The notes under the pieces were generated by a model, which was not told where the DNA came from, did not search any database, and saw only the letters and a list, made by a program, of their open reading frames with translations. A DNA stretch of 64,000 nucleotides. Source: Pyrocephalus nanus (taxonomy: Eukaryota; Chordata; Aves; Passeriformes; Tyrannidae). Positions 16,379-29,000 of the stretch are shown here, in pieces. Positions within the stretch are counted from its first letter, which is position 1; each line of letters opens with the position of its first letter. Position numbers and translations under genes: made by a program. The stretch is from contig CM076259.1 in assembly GCA_038380795.1 (NCBI GenBank), positions 100,551,739-100,615,738 of the forward strand. Direction: 5' to 3'.

Positions 16379-18755
16379 AAAAGAAGATTCAGAAGCAGAT
16401 GACTGTGCATACTGGTTCCATATCACCTGCCTTCTGTACGAGAGCTAAATCTGAAATCTGCCTGACATTAGCCACCCCTATTATTCTGTATATTAACGTT
16501 CTTCTTATTTAATCAGGGAATTGACCAGGAAGCATGTGGAGAAAGCTTTTGTGACGCTCTGTGGGTGACAGAATTTGGAAGGATACTGTGGAAGAATACA
16601 ATTCATTTCGTTAGCATTTTTTCAAAAGACTTCTCAGACACTTAGATATATATATACCAATTATTTGCACTCCTTCAGTGCTTCCAAGCTGTCATTGTTT
16701 GGCCTTAACTGGTAATGTAAACAGGGAAATACATGCTTGTTAGGTTTTCTGATTATCATAACTCATCTGAATGTGTTTTTTCTTCGTAATCACTTGAAGT
16801 TGACACCTGAAGTCAAACTTAGAACTGCTGCAAGTGACAGCAACAGAAATAGATATAGTCTCACTTTCAATTACTTAGAAATTACTACTGGTAAAATATT
16901 ATGTCTGTTTTCTCACCAGTATTATTGACTTTAGTTTTAGCCCTCAGGGTGTTCATTTGATTTGGAATTCATTCTGAGCTGTGTATCAAGGATATTTGCA
17001 ATTTAGCAACATATGTGGCGTCTTCTAGAGTGTTATTGCTTTCTGCTACAGGTAAAAGATAAAAATAAAGCTTTATGCAGGATTCTATAATCATTGCAAA
17101 GTAAATGGTAAATTTGCTGATCACTATAAAACTGAAGGGCAAAAATTTGAAGATAACTGAAAATGCTATTAATATAATTGCTTAGCCAAATATTTTACTA
17201 CTGAGGAGCTGAAATTTGGCTCCTCATGTTAGCATTTAAATAAGAACACCTAACTTTCAAATGTGCATAGCACTACAAAAATTAGTGCTAACCTCAGCAA
17301 GTCTAGAGGTACCAGATACATCTGAAGCTACATAATTGTGACAGAGGCATTTAGACACAGAGAGTTGTAAAACGCTGATCTAAAAAAATAAAGTCATCTC
17401 TAAAAAATTAATCTTTTTCTCTCTCCTTATATTTGAGCTAGTCCAGCATATGATGTCTCTAAGAGTCCAAGTGGTGCCTGCTTGCCCTTTCCCTGGTGGA
17501 GCTGGCCCAGCTCTAGCAGGGACCCCTCTGCAGCTCTGGTTCAAGCTCACCTGAACCTAAGGACTAAAAAATGCACAGGGCAGATATAGGGGGAAAGGGG
17601 AGAAAGAAATGAAGGTCTCTGGCCAGCCAGAAGCCACCTGTGCTTGCTTGCACTGCCAGGTCCCAGCACTGGAATCTGGCTCAGAGAGCACATCCTTGTC
17701 TGTGTGGAGAGCTATGTGTGTTTGAGACAAAGCAGCATTTGGGGTCATGCAAATGACTGTGGGAATCTATGTAGGCATGGGGGCCACAGGAGGCTGCACA
17801 GGAGGGAGAGGTAGGGCATGGTATGATGCTGCCTGAGGACCAGGCTGGGTCAAGGAGTGCTGACCCAGAGAAAGTGTCAGGAAGGAGTGCAGACACTGAG
17901 AAAGTAGGAAATGGAGGGACAAGGGACTCCCTAGCATAGAGGGTGTGAGCTGTGGGTGAGGCTAATGCATGTAGCTGACCTTTTTCATATCAATGTTGTC
18001 TTTTTATTTATGTTCTTCAACATCCCACTGCATTCTTTTAGCGGCTTTATATGTGGACAATTCTGAATGGTGTTTTTTAATTCATAACACAGCTTTTAAA
18101 ATTAATTGGATTGAAATGAAAACTTTGTCATAATGGAAAAGTTAATCTTAACTACAGATCTGAAGATGGCTAGCATGACTAATTGCATTATTTGGTTGTT
18201 TCAGGCTATGCCATTCCCTTTTTGTGTTACTGCAGGGTAAGTAGGAAGGAAGATCAGATATAGTTGAGTTATTTATCCTAAAAGTTCAGCTAAAGTACTA
18301 AGGTTTGGGGTTATTAAGGCAATAGAATATATGGTATAGGTAGGCAACTTAAAAGAAAAAGTATTTTCATTCCTTTGCATTCCTGTCAAGTTTGCAGTTG
18401 ATCAGTATCATCTGCCTACCATTTTGAACTGCTTCACTTAAGGGTCTTGTCTCAAACAATGAGAGCAAATGAATGTGGAGCATTATGACAGTGTTTTGTG
18501 ATCCTATAGAGTCCAGCTGTATGTTTTTAGATAAATGTTTGACTTCTTTCTGCAGATTCTGATCATTTTGCAGGCCCATGATTTTAGGAGTACCTGCATT
18601 TGCTGGACATTTTTTGTGCAGGTTCATGTTTGCTACTGGCTCTTTGTCACAATCCAGGACCGAGTATCAGATCCTTGTGACTTGCAGTGATCCTGGTGTG
18701 TACAGAAAAAACCATACTGACATAGTGGCAGCTATGGCATGGGACCTACAAACCT

Positions 18756-19080
18756 TAGAATCATAGAAAACCTGGGTGAAAGGGTCCTCTGGAGGTCATC
18801 TAGCCAAATTTCTCCCTCACAGTGGGGTTATCCTCACTGCTGCATCAGCCATACATTTGTCTACCTGATCTCTAAACAATTCTAAATGTGGAGATCCCAC
18901 AGCCTCTCCTAGAGTATGGAAGAAGCAACCTTTTCCAGTGCTGCACTGTTCTCCTTGTGAACAGGTTTTATTTTTCATATGCAATCCCAGCATCCCAAGC
19001 CTCAGTCTGCTGCCCCTTGTATGTAACAGCACAGTTGTATTTGTTGTGTGCAGCATTTGTAATGCAGTATTTGTAACAGT
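18756..19080 (-). mobile_element. CR1 LINE 3' fragment
   Basis: Reverse orientation: AGAATCATAGAAAACCTGGG, then GAGGTCATCTAGCC, a TCCACAGC-type block (GATCCCACAGCCTCTCC) and CAGTGCTGCACTGTTCTCC. 5'-truncated. If the ACE2 transcript runs this far, it lies in its 3'UTR in sense with the gene. Confidence 0.8.
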
Positions 19081-19151
19081 GGAGGCAATGACTATGATAT
19101 AGAAAAAACCCACAACTTTGATCATATAGTATTAAGGAGTTTTCTTCCATT

Positions 19152-19157
19152 TTTAAT
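19152..19157 (-). terminator. ACE2: candidate ACE2 poly(A) signal (ATTAAA)
   Basis: ATTAAA on the minus strand about 740 nt after the ACE2 stop, followed within 40 nt by a GT/T-rich stretch (GTTGTGGGTTTTTTC). A canonical AATAAA also occurs at 18967-18972 inside the CR1 copy. Transcript data would be needed to choose. Confidence 0.3.
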
Positions 19158-19184
19158 GACAACAAAACTCAGAGATATTTTAAC

Positions 19185-19222
19185 TTTCTTTTTCTTTTTT
19201 TCTTTTTTTTTTTTTTTTTTTT
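19185..19222. repeat. T-rich (pyrimidine) tract
   Basis: Almost pure T with a few C. On the ACE2 strand it is an A-rich run about 670-710 nt after the stop codon. Confidence 0.9.
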
Positions 19223-19837
19223 GAGGGAGCATGGGCTATTTGGTCTCTACAATACTTATCAAGCAAACAGTTAGAAAAATAATTTATGTTACAACTTCCT
19301 AATAAAGTTCCAGTACTTGTTAGTCTTCATCCAATATCTGTTTTGCATTGATACAGATTTCTTGAAGGTGCAGAAATTGCAGTTATTTCATATCAAATTG
19401 AGCTCTTCATCACTAAAGTTCTTCTGGTGGTCAGGTGTTTTTTTTTTCCTCACTATTAGATCCACTTTTGAGGTCTCCATCTGGAAAGATCAAGATGTTC
19501 CCCAGGAGTATATGAGTTATTTTTATGTGTGTATGTGTACTGATCTATATACAGCTGTATACTTCCAAGCTTTTGTGTTTCATTACAGAGGAAGCAGAGA
19601 GAAGTTGGCACACTTATGAAAAGCAGCATGAAGAGTGTGTAATATTATGCACGTGATTCATAGAAATGCCACAAGATATACATATCTTCAATTTTTACAT
19701 GTTTTCTAGTTACCACATAAACAGCAGATTTAGTTACTACCAGCCATGAATCAGTAGATTAATGGTCTACCAGAAGACATTATGTTTTAAGACATCCCAC
19801 AGTGTTTTGGTCCTTTGCTAGGCACTATTGTTAAAAG

Positions 19838-19862
19838 TGAAAAACAAAACAAAACAAAAAAA
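19838..19862. repeat. (AAAAC)n short repeat
   Basis: Short AAAAC array 33 bases past the ACE2 stop on the minus strand, so in the 3'UTR of ACE2. Confidence 0.85.
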
Positions 19863-19894
19863 CCCCACAGAAACCCTTAGTGTACCCACATCTT

Positions 19895-20015
19895 TCAAAA
19901 TGATGTTTGTGTCTCTTCAGTTGACTCAAAGCCCATGTTGCTTTTTCCCTCTTCACCATAAGGGTTCACCGCTTCAGAGTTTGATCCTGCTTCAACTCTA
20001 CTTTCTCTTGCTCTC
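19895..20015 (-). CDS. ACE2: ACE2 coding exon 18, cytoplasmic tail and stop (codons 770-809)
   Basis: 121 nt, acceptor TACAG, stop TGA at 19897-19895. Found by frame and phase: it brings the total to exactly 810 codons and ends TEETQTSF, the conserved PDZ-ligand terminus. An NPY motif (787-789) is kept, but the middle of the tail is unlike the human tail. Confidence 0.93.
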
Positions 20016-23000
20016 CTGTAAGGAAAAGTCATTTTATAGTAGAAGTCCCTATTCTGTTCAAGTCCTTCTGGATACCCAGAATCAACCCCCTAATGTAAAT
20101 AATACAGTGTTTAACTGGGAATATTTATATAAAAGGAATTGTGTTGGTTTTAAAGAGGAACTGTGGCAAAGCTACTATGTTCTTGGAAACCCCATTAATG
20201 GAGAGACATAGAAAACGGACCAAGCTTTATTGCTCTTAATGCAACAGTATTTAAGGAAAATTACATTACTGGACAGCCTCCAATAAGGTTATAGAAAACT
20301 GGAGGTGCTGATGAATGTGGGCAACTCTACTGTTGGAGAAGGCACTGTGTTCCCAGCATCCACCTTGCAGCAGGGCTGGCAGAAGCCTGGCCACCCTGCA
20401 GCTCCCTGTGGCTACAGCATCCAGGTGCCTTGGTTAAACTGCTTGTGTTGGGGCAATTGGACTGAGCTGCCAAAGCTGCTGTGCACTGGCAGGGAGCTGA
20501 ACCTTTAGCGATCCCTGCTGATAGGAGAGGGATAATAAACTTTCATTCCTTAACTTGTTTCAGTTAGACTTGGCAGCCCAATTTGTAAGAATCCAGACGA
20601 TTCAATTACTGGGACATCTCCCAGTGGTCATGATCATAGTATCAAAAAATATTACTTACTTTTTGCGATCTCTTTGGCCAGTGATGATCAAGGCAATAAA
20701 TCCAACGACAACCAGACCAATGACCACCCCAAATACAATTAACCAGATGGTGACTGGAGGTTCATAAGGTGCAGCCAGGGTTGGAAGTATGCCCACAAAC
20801 TCCAGCGTGTTATCATCCAACCTGAAAGCCTCATTGATTCGTCCCCGAGACATCCTGCCATCAAATGCAAATTCAAAGAGTTTCACACATTTATTGGAAG
20901 AAAAGAAACAGTTTTCAGTTGTTTTCTAAATCTCCAATGTGCCAAGCTTCCTCTGAACTGCTCAGTTGAAAAGGCTGCACGGGAGGTACTGCTAAATCCA
21001 TATTGCTTCTGCCATGGGGTGGGTGAATGACAACCACAGTAAACCCTTAACCTGTTGCAGCTTCACTGACATGTTCAGATACTGTATGAACTCTTAAACT
21101 CAGTCTTAACATTTATCAAAATGATGCAAAAACCTTGTAGTCTCCCTCTCTATTTGCATTTTGCTCTTCATTCTATTTACCCTAAGTTTCTTGGCTATCC
21201 AAAAGGGTCTTAGATATGTGACATAAAACCACAACTTTGACTTTTTTTTACCTGTTTCCCCCTACAGTTTTCCACAGTTTTGATTTTTGTGTTTTTCACT
21301 GCCCTAAACACCCTTTCTCTAGTATCTCTTCTGTGCCCTGTTTTTCCCTGAACTTCCATATCCGCTATTGAGTGCTAACCAGACAGTGACTTTCACAGCC
21401 ATATTCTTCTTCCTTGGTTCACCAACTTATCTGACTGCTTTCTCAACCCCATGTCATTTTGCTGCTGCTTTTAGATTTTTGCCCTCTTCTTTTCCCACTG
21501 TACATTATTCATGTTCATCTGCAGAGTTGCAGTTTTAGTTATCATTTTTATAGCAATGACTTACAGCAGTATCACACTGTGCTATAAAAGAGCTGTTCAT
21601 TGACCTGTAAGTGGGAACTAGCTCCTGCTCTGACCTCTTCTGTATAATCAAATACATCTGGCTGTCCTTCTGGTACGCCATTGTTCTGGAGTCCTTGCTA
21701 ACAATAATTCTTTCACTGAATTTTCACTAATGAGAGGAAGAAAACACATGTGCTTGCACACACCATTATTATATTCTGTATTTCAGAATATAAGATAGTT
21801 CCTGTTAAAGTTTGAGCAATGATATTTTCTGGCAAGGTATGATGCCATGAAATGTGTTATGGTAATTTTACAAGCCCCTTGAAGCATTTTACATTGGCTG
21901 TTGTCCAAGACACATCAGATAGATGGAGTGTTTTCTTTCTGTCATAACATTTCTCATCCTAGTTTCTCTCATCCCACTACTACAATTTTAACTACAGAAC
22001 TGACTTTCTTGTCACCCCTTCTGCCTCAGCTGACTTGAGCACTGCTTTCCCTTCCACTCTTTCATCTGATTGTTTTGTTGTTTTGTTGTTTTTTTTTTTC
22101 CCAGAGAGGAAAATCTCACCTGATGGCATTTTCCACATCAGCTTTGGGCACAATATCACTGATATTACCTGGCATGCTGACAGTAAGATAGAAAGAGATC
22201 CTTTGTGTCTGTTCCCCGACATGAATGTCTGTAATCCTGAAGGAGAAACAGAACAGAAAGGTTACCTTTATTATTAAGATACACTAACTTTAAATTCAGG
22301 CAAGTGAACACTTGTGTTTGATTGGCAGTACCAGGGGCTTAGTTTATGCTGAGGGAATACTTCTAGTGACATCAACTGGGAAGTGAAATCAATTTTCCTG
22401 ACAGAATTTCTTTTTCTACGTGCTAATTTCTAACTTTAGTTGGAGACAATTTACTCCATACCTAAGGCAATCCTTGGTGTAATTTCCCTCTGCACATAAT
22501 CACAGACAGGGTTTGGGATTGGTCTTATGAATGAAGTGATATATGAAGTACCAAGTGGAAAAAAAGTCTTCTTCCTTATTTTCTGCTGGAAGTAGATTCT
22601 AGACATTACATGACTGATGTTCTATAGAATAGTATCTAATAGCTTAAAGAAGAAGATACTTAATAAAAAGGTTGGTTTTCACACCAAAATCAACTTCATG
22701 TGAAAGATTTTGCATTTGTAACTGAATCTAGATAAGATTAGTAAATCTGCACCAAACTGTAGTGATTTTTAATCAACAAGTTTATCTTTTCTTGGCCCAA
22801 AACCTCTTGGATATCCAGTATCAAACACATACATTGCTGGAGATTTTTATTTCTAATCAATGTACCTTCCCTGATATTCTCATACAGGTGTTGGGCACAA
22901 ATTCTCAAGGCTCACCTGCACCACTGATACGCCACGGGAGACAAAGCCTTCTTACCTAACTTTAGCACTTTACTCCTAAACTTCAGACTCTTTAGTGAAA

Positions 23001-26000
23001 AGACACCATATACCCAAGCTGGCATCTTGCCTTTTGCAACCTCCTGGTGTTTGACATTGTTTGCTATCACCTTCCATTTGACAGAAGGCATAGTTAATTC
23101 CACCGGTTCATGCTGTTTAGTGAACCAGAAGCAATGTAGACATAGCTGGCACAATTAAGTAAGCCACTCACTGGAAGTTAACTTCCTGTTTCATCACCTC
23201 TGCATAGTATTTTCTCATGGCATAGGCGATGGATGACTTGAACAAGAAGAGCTCGCTGTCATCCCATTCATACTGTGAAAACAGCACAAGAGAAATTCAT
23301 CAGAGATGGCAAGTTATCTGACACTGAGAAATCATTCTAAAAAAAAAATACCAATTGTAAGGCATGCACATCAGTATTATTTATTTGTACCATGATAGCA
23401 CATCAGAAACCTACCAAAACCCTTTAGGTCTGGTAATCTTGGCTCTCTGCAGGAGAATAACCAAGCAGGCATCCCTGCTGCCAGACATCAGGCTGTCCCT
23501 CTGCAATTTCCAGTAACTTTACATGGGGCTGCTGAAGATGCTGCAGTGACAGCACATCTCCCTGCCTTACAGGGAGAAAAGGCATCAGGAGCAACACTAT
23601 TGCTACCAAATACTGTGCATTGTCTTTGAAGTAAAAAGATTTCATAATTTAGATTGTTTTAGTCACATAATTTTATTCTTTTATTCTGTTCTTTTAAAGA
23701 GGAGAACCTTTGGGGTAGAGTTTTCATGTGAAGGGGGCTCATTTATTTGCTTGATAAGCTGAGATTTTTGTTTGGGGTTTGCTTTGGTAAAAAATTCATT
23801 GCCTCTGTATTTCTAGAGCAGACACTTATTTCTTGTTTTTCCCTGGAGAATAGATAGGTGATGTAAAAAATGTACTGCCTGTGTGCAGGCTTCTTGTGGA
23901 CTACCTTATGAGTCCAAAGTTATTGGCAGTGGAAGTCAAAAACAGCTGCTCTGGGGCAGGAACTAAGAGCTGTACAGGGGGCAAAAACCACCACAGGAGC
24001 TGATAATTCAGCCTGGTCTGTTGTGCAACAGTGAATGTGCACAAAGGGAAAATTCCCAACTGAACTCTATGGCAATTTTTTTATCCCACTTGGGCCTAGA
24101 TTTGATTGCATTTATAGTACCTGGGCAGGAATGCCTATAAATGCTGTCAGTAATAGTTTTACACAGCTCCTGACTTCCTTGAGTATCATTCAGGAAGGTG
24201 TGGTAGAAGGCAGATCTGTTGTGTTTGTTTTTGTTTGTTTGTTTGTTTTTTCCTATTTTATTTACTGATATAAAATTAAGAGAGAGAAATATTTATAAAT
24301 ATAAAAAAAGACGGGGATAAATGTTTTAGTAGGGTATGTTGCAAGAGGACAAAGAGTAAGATTTTTAGACTAAAAGAGAATTGATTTAGTTACTGGAAGA
24401 AATTCTTTAGTTTGAGGGTGTTGAAGCAGTGGGAGAGGTTGCCCAGAGAGGTGGTGGATGGTCAGTCCTGGAAACACTCAAGGTCAGTCTGGGTGAGGTT
24501 CTGAGCAACCTGATCTAGGGGAAGATGTCCCTGCTTATCATAGCAGGGCTGGACTAGATGACCTTAAAGGTTCTTCACCACCTAAACTATTCTATGATTC
24601 TATAAACACAGGGGAGGAAAGAGCCTAGTGTTGTCAGTCCATGCAGGACCAAGCCCCAGGGAAAAAAACTGCAGGTGACCCAAAGTCCTGAAATCAGAGC
24701 AGTCCCTGTGGCATTTGGAGGGCAGGGGCTGTGCCAGCCCTGGCTGTTCCCACCAGCAAGGGCTGAGGCTGAGTCACCTTTGCCAGGCAAATGCCCTTGG
24801 CTTTCTTCTGCTTTCACAGCCCCGCACTTCTCATTACCACTGCTGTCTCTGGCAGCTGGCACTGTTCACCATCACAGCCTATGATGCTATTGTGGGGGTT
24901 TCTCAAATTTCTATTTATGCCCAACCATTATGGGCTGTGTGGATGGGAAGTACCTGGCTGGCTTCTGATCTGTGTTTGAGTAAACACTACCCACACTCCT
25001 TCCCTCAGCATCTCAGAAACACGCCTTATGCTGTTCATTACAGAACCTGCTTTGCTTTCAGAAAGAAACAAACTGCCGTGTGCCTCTGCTCTTTTCTAGT
25101 GTGTTCCCTCCAATATCCCACGTGTGACTTGAAAGATAGTTTAACTCTGGCCTCTGATTCAAAAAGGATTTTCCACTGTAAAATACACCTAAATGCCTGC
25201 AGGCTGACAGCTCTTCGTTCCCTAACGCTGCCTTGTATGCCAGCCTTTTACAATGTAATCACATGTATGGCATTGATCCAGTGGGGAATTTTGAATTAAT
25301 GTTTGAAGAGGACTCCTGTTTTCAGAACTGGTGGCGGGTGGACTGATCCTCCTGGAACCTTTTATTTTAAGTAAGACACATCTCAAGAGATTCTGTAGCA
25401 GGTTCCTTTAGAACACTTCCATAAAGCCCCAGCTGAAGTAAAGCTGTGGGTGTTTCAGCCTCATAAGCTAAACTGGTGATCCAATGATGTAGCCCTAATC
25501 TCATCGGCCTGGAAACAATTAGCAGGGTAATTGCGGCAGCGCACGCTCTGGTGCAGCTGGCATTAAGCCCATCCATGAGTCTGGGTGCTTAATTTGCCAG
25601 AACTTTAGGCTATTGAAACTTCCCTGCTGGTAGCAGCCAGGGTTGAGGTCTGTAGCTGAGAGATGCAGAACTGCCTGCATGAGCTGCAGCTGCCCCCGCA
25701 GCTTCCCCAGCGCAGCTCTGCCTGTGCTCAAAGGGGGAATCATTCCCTTTCCCCTTTTTCTAGAGCAGAAATACAAATAGGTTTACTGGCATACTCAGAA
25801 TGCTTTCTGCTGTCTTAACAGTGCAAAAAATTAATTTCAAAAACTAAAAATTCATCTTAGACAAACAGTTGAACTGAGTTCACAGCTTCTGTGCACTGTG
25901 AGCCGTGTAAAGCAGCCAAAACATACTGCTCTGTGCAGCTGGGCTGAGATTCCTGCCTGAGATTCCCCCTGCCTTTTCTCTGTGCCAGTTCATGCATGTA

Positions 26001-29000
26001 CCACTACCTGCTGCTGACATACCAGCATTCAGGGTCATGTCCCCAGGGCTCAGCAAAAGAGAAATTTGTGCAGAGGCATAAAACAACTGAATGGAAAAGT
26101 TTTGTTGCAAATTGGTGATGTGGACGGGTTTTGAGAGGAAAATGTATGGCTTGCTTTTCAGACCTTGGGAACCTACTGTCCATACAATAACTCAAAATAA
26201 GTAATCTGTATGAGATTGTTTTACAGCTGCTCAGTTGCACAACAAAAGACTGTGATGGCAAAAGGCAGGCATAAAAATGGTATTAAGCTAAACATTAACC
26301 ATAATGACTAATAAACGTGTTGTAATATGGAACCTTTTCATGCTGTTGATATCAGTTTTGAATTGTATCTAACTAGACTCGGCAGTCTAGGAAGCAATAA
26401 AACTCCAGTGGGGCTTACTTGTGAGAGACTGATAGAAGCAAGAACATCAATTCATATGAAAAATGAGCCCATGGTATTGTGTCCTTGCTAGTGCAATAGG
26501 TTCCAACACGCAGGTCTAAATGACCTGCTGGATGACATACTCATTCTTGGAAAATTACTAATGTTCTGCAAGGTGAAAATGGCTATTAACAGGAATGAAG
26601 TGTCTGCACTTATGCCTTCTACACTGCCTCCCTGAAATTAGCATATAGAGGAACAGCTAGAGTAAGGAGCAAATTTTCAGCCTGGGTTAAGCAGATGGGC
26701 TAAGTCAATGCTTAGCCCATCTGATGATGAGTTTTTTCAATTGCTGTAATACATTTTATTGGACCAGCTGGTATAATCAGGAAAAGCAGACAAGCTCTTG
26801 GGAATGAAAGCCCTTTTTCTCATCTGAAACAGAAGCAGCTGCACTGCACTGTCCCCCACAATCTCAATAACAAAGCTGTCTCTGCATAAGGGTTGGAGGG
26901 CAGGGAGGCAGCCGAATATATCAGGGCCCAGAAAGATTACAGCAAACAGACAAAGAAAAATCTACACAGAAATGCTGACAGAAGTGTTAGTTTGAAGTCA
27001 AGAGCATTTAAGAATATTGTGGGAATCAACCCCTCTGCTTTAGCCTCACATTTAAATGTGAAATAGTGGCTGTAATAACTTCTGAACTCAGACACTATAG
27101 CCATGATAATGAAAATTAGAAGAAATTAGGTAGAGGCTTTATTTAGACAAATCAACATAGCTGGGAAAAACACAGCCCTTTTCAGGCTCACAGGTTTCTC
27201 TCTGTTAGCACTCCAGGCCTGTCCTGTAGCAGGTGAAAAACTGTGATTGGTATCTCTGTGGAGTAACTCATCTAGGTGAGATGTCTCTCTTAAAATGGGT
27301 GGGATCACTCTCTGGAGAAGTCCCTTCACTGATTCTAGGGGGAGTCTTGACCACAGACTCAGACAGGACATCATGTGATAAGCTTTCACCTGAGATGAGG
27401 CCACTCTTCAGACACAGAGATCAGCTATATCCTGCCTTATTTTCTGAGAGCCATTAGTATACCACCTCTGTTGCCTGAGCAATGGGAAGGGTGCTACACA
27501 CTCACCGCCTCGTCCCCCAGCGCTGACTTCAGGCTGATGCGCACTTTGATGGCATTGCTGGAATCTGGTTTAAAAAGAAACAAGGCCCTTGTTAGAGCTG
27601 CATTACCAGAAAGTCTGTCCCTGGAAAACGCTGGGGTGGCTAAAGTTTCCTTAGGGGCTCCCCTGCTCCCCCTAGAGAGCTTGGAGGGACTGATCTTGTT
27701 TCATTTCAGTTACCTCTACTGCAAACATATGCATGTGAGCTGTTCAGTCCTCAAGCCTGGCTTTGCATTAGACAGAAGGAAAATTCCTCTTTCCCACCAT
27801 TGGGAAGGTGCAGCTTAAATGTAGATGTTGGTGTCTGGTTAGGTGAATCCCAGCATTAGAGACTAGCACAGCACTGTAAGAATTATGATACTCTCCAGTA
27901 CAGATAGTGATAACACATGTATAATCTGGGTGGTTCAACAATTAATGTCTCCACAATAGGCTGAAAAATGCATTTTTCTCCTTTTCCTCCCCTTGAGCTC
28001 CCCTCTTTGACTAACACATGACAGTAAAAAACCAAAGTACTAATTTTTTTGCACTGGTTTGTCCCTATGCTCCCAGGTCAGAGTCTGCTGACTCCCAGGA
28101 CCTGTGAGTAAAACTTACTGCTTGGTTTGTATTTCCCATAACCCTCTTCCCTAGGGAGAAAAGCCTTCAATAGTACAAGAGAGAGGGATTTTGCTAACCA
28201 AGAGTTGTGAGGACTGACAGTAGTCCTTAAATCACCCACAAGCCATACGTACATGGAGCCCAGTCTGTTTTCCAACCAACGAATCTTCCAGAATTGTTTT
28301 TTTTCAGCCACTCATATAAAGGTTCGAAGTAGTGGAGCAAAGGTGTTGCATTCATGTACTTCTCTCCTGTCACACTTTCCAGTGCTTCAGTCCAGGGCCT
28401 GGATCTGCCTAATGACAGCAGCTGTCTGTTTATGTGGAATGAGAGGTAATATATGTTATTGCCACATTCCATCTAGACTAGCAAAACAGTCTGTGATCAC
28501 TATAAAAGTTTTCTTATTTGCTTCTGAATTCCTTCTTTTCTCCTATTATTCCTATTAATAAAAATACTTTGTTTCCATTAAGAGGTAATTAAACCTTCAA
28601 TGTTTAGAACTTCACTGTACATAAATTTAGTCAACTTGTCAAAATGAACTGACAGCATATGAACGTGCAGATACATGCTAAATTTCCAAGCTAGGTTCAT
28701 TCTTGATGTAACCTCATTGACTCCAGAAGCTTTCGGGGATGACTTGGGCTTTGTTATACTCTGACTTACACGCGTGAGAAATTTGCTTCATTACCTCAGC
28801 TTCTCACCAGCTGCAGTGGAGTTGGTTATATCACATTTGTGAAGAGGGCCAGCATGGTTAGCTGCCTTGCAAAGTGCCTCCTGAAACTGGAACTGATAGA
28901 TGGTCCGGGTGTAATACCTAAAGGAAGAGCAGGGAAAAGGGAGGCACAGGTTTTGTTAGTTGTCTGGCAAGGAAGGCCACAGGCCTTTGGCCTTCAGAAA

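Larger units (their letters stand above)
16379..19894. other. BMX-ACE2 tail-to-tail intergenic / ACE2 3'UTR region
   Basis: Contains the presumed ACE2 3'UTR (its right end), a CR1 copy (18756-19080), a pyrimidine tract (19185-19222) and otherwise unrecognised sequence. No other gene seen. Confidence 0.5.

Noticed and set aside
24715..25299. Longest ORF in the window (194 codons, + strand).
   Set aside because: It lies antisense in ACE2 intron 14, has no recognisable domain or splice context, and overlaps other chance ORFs.
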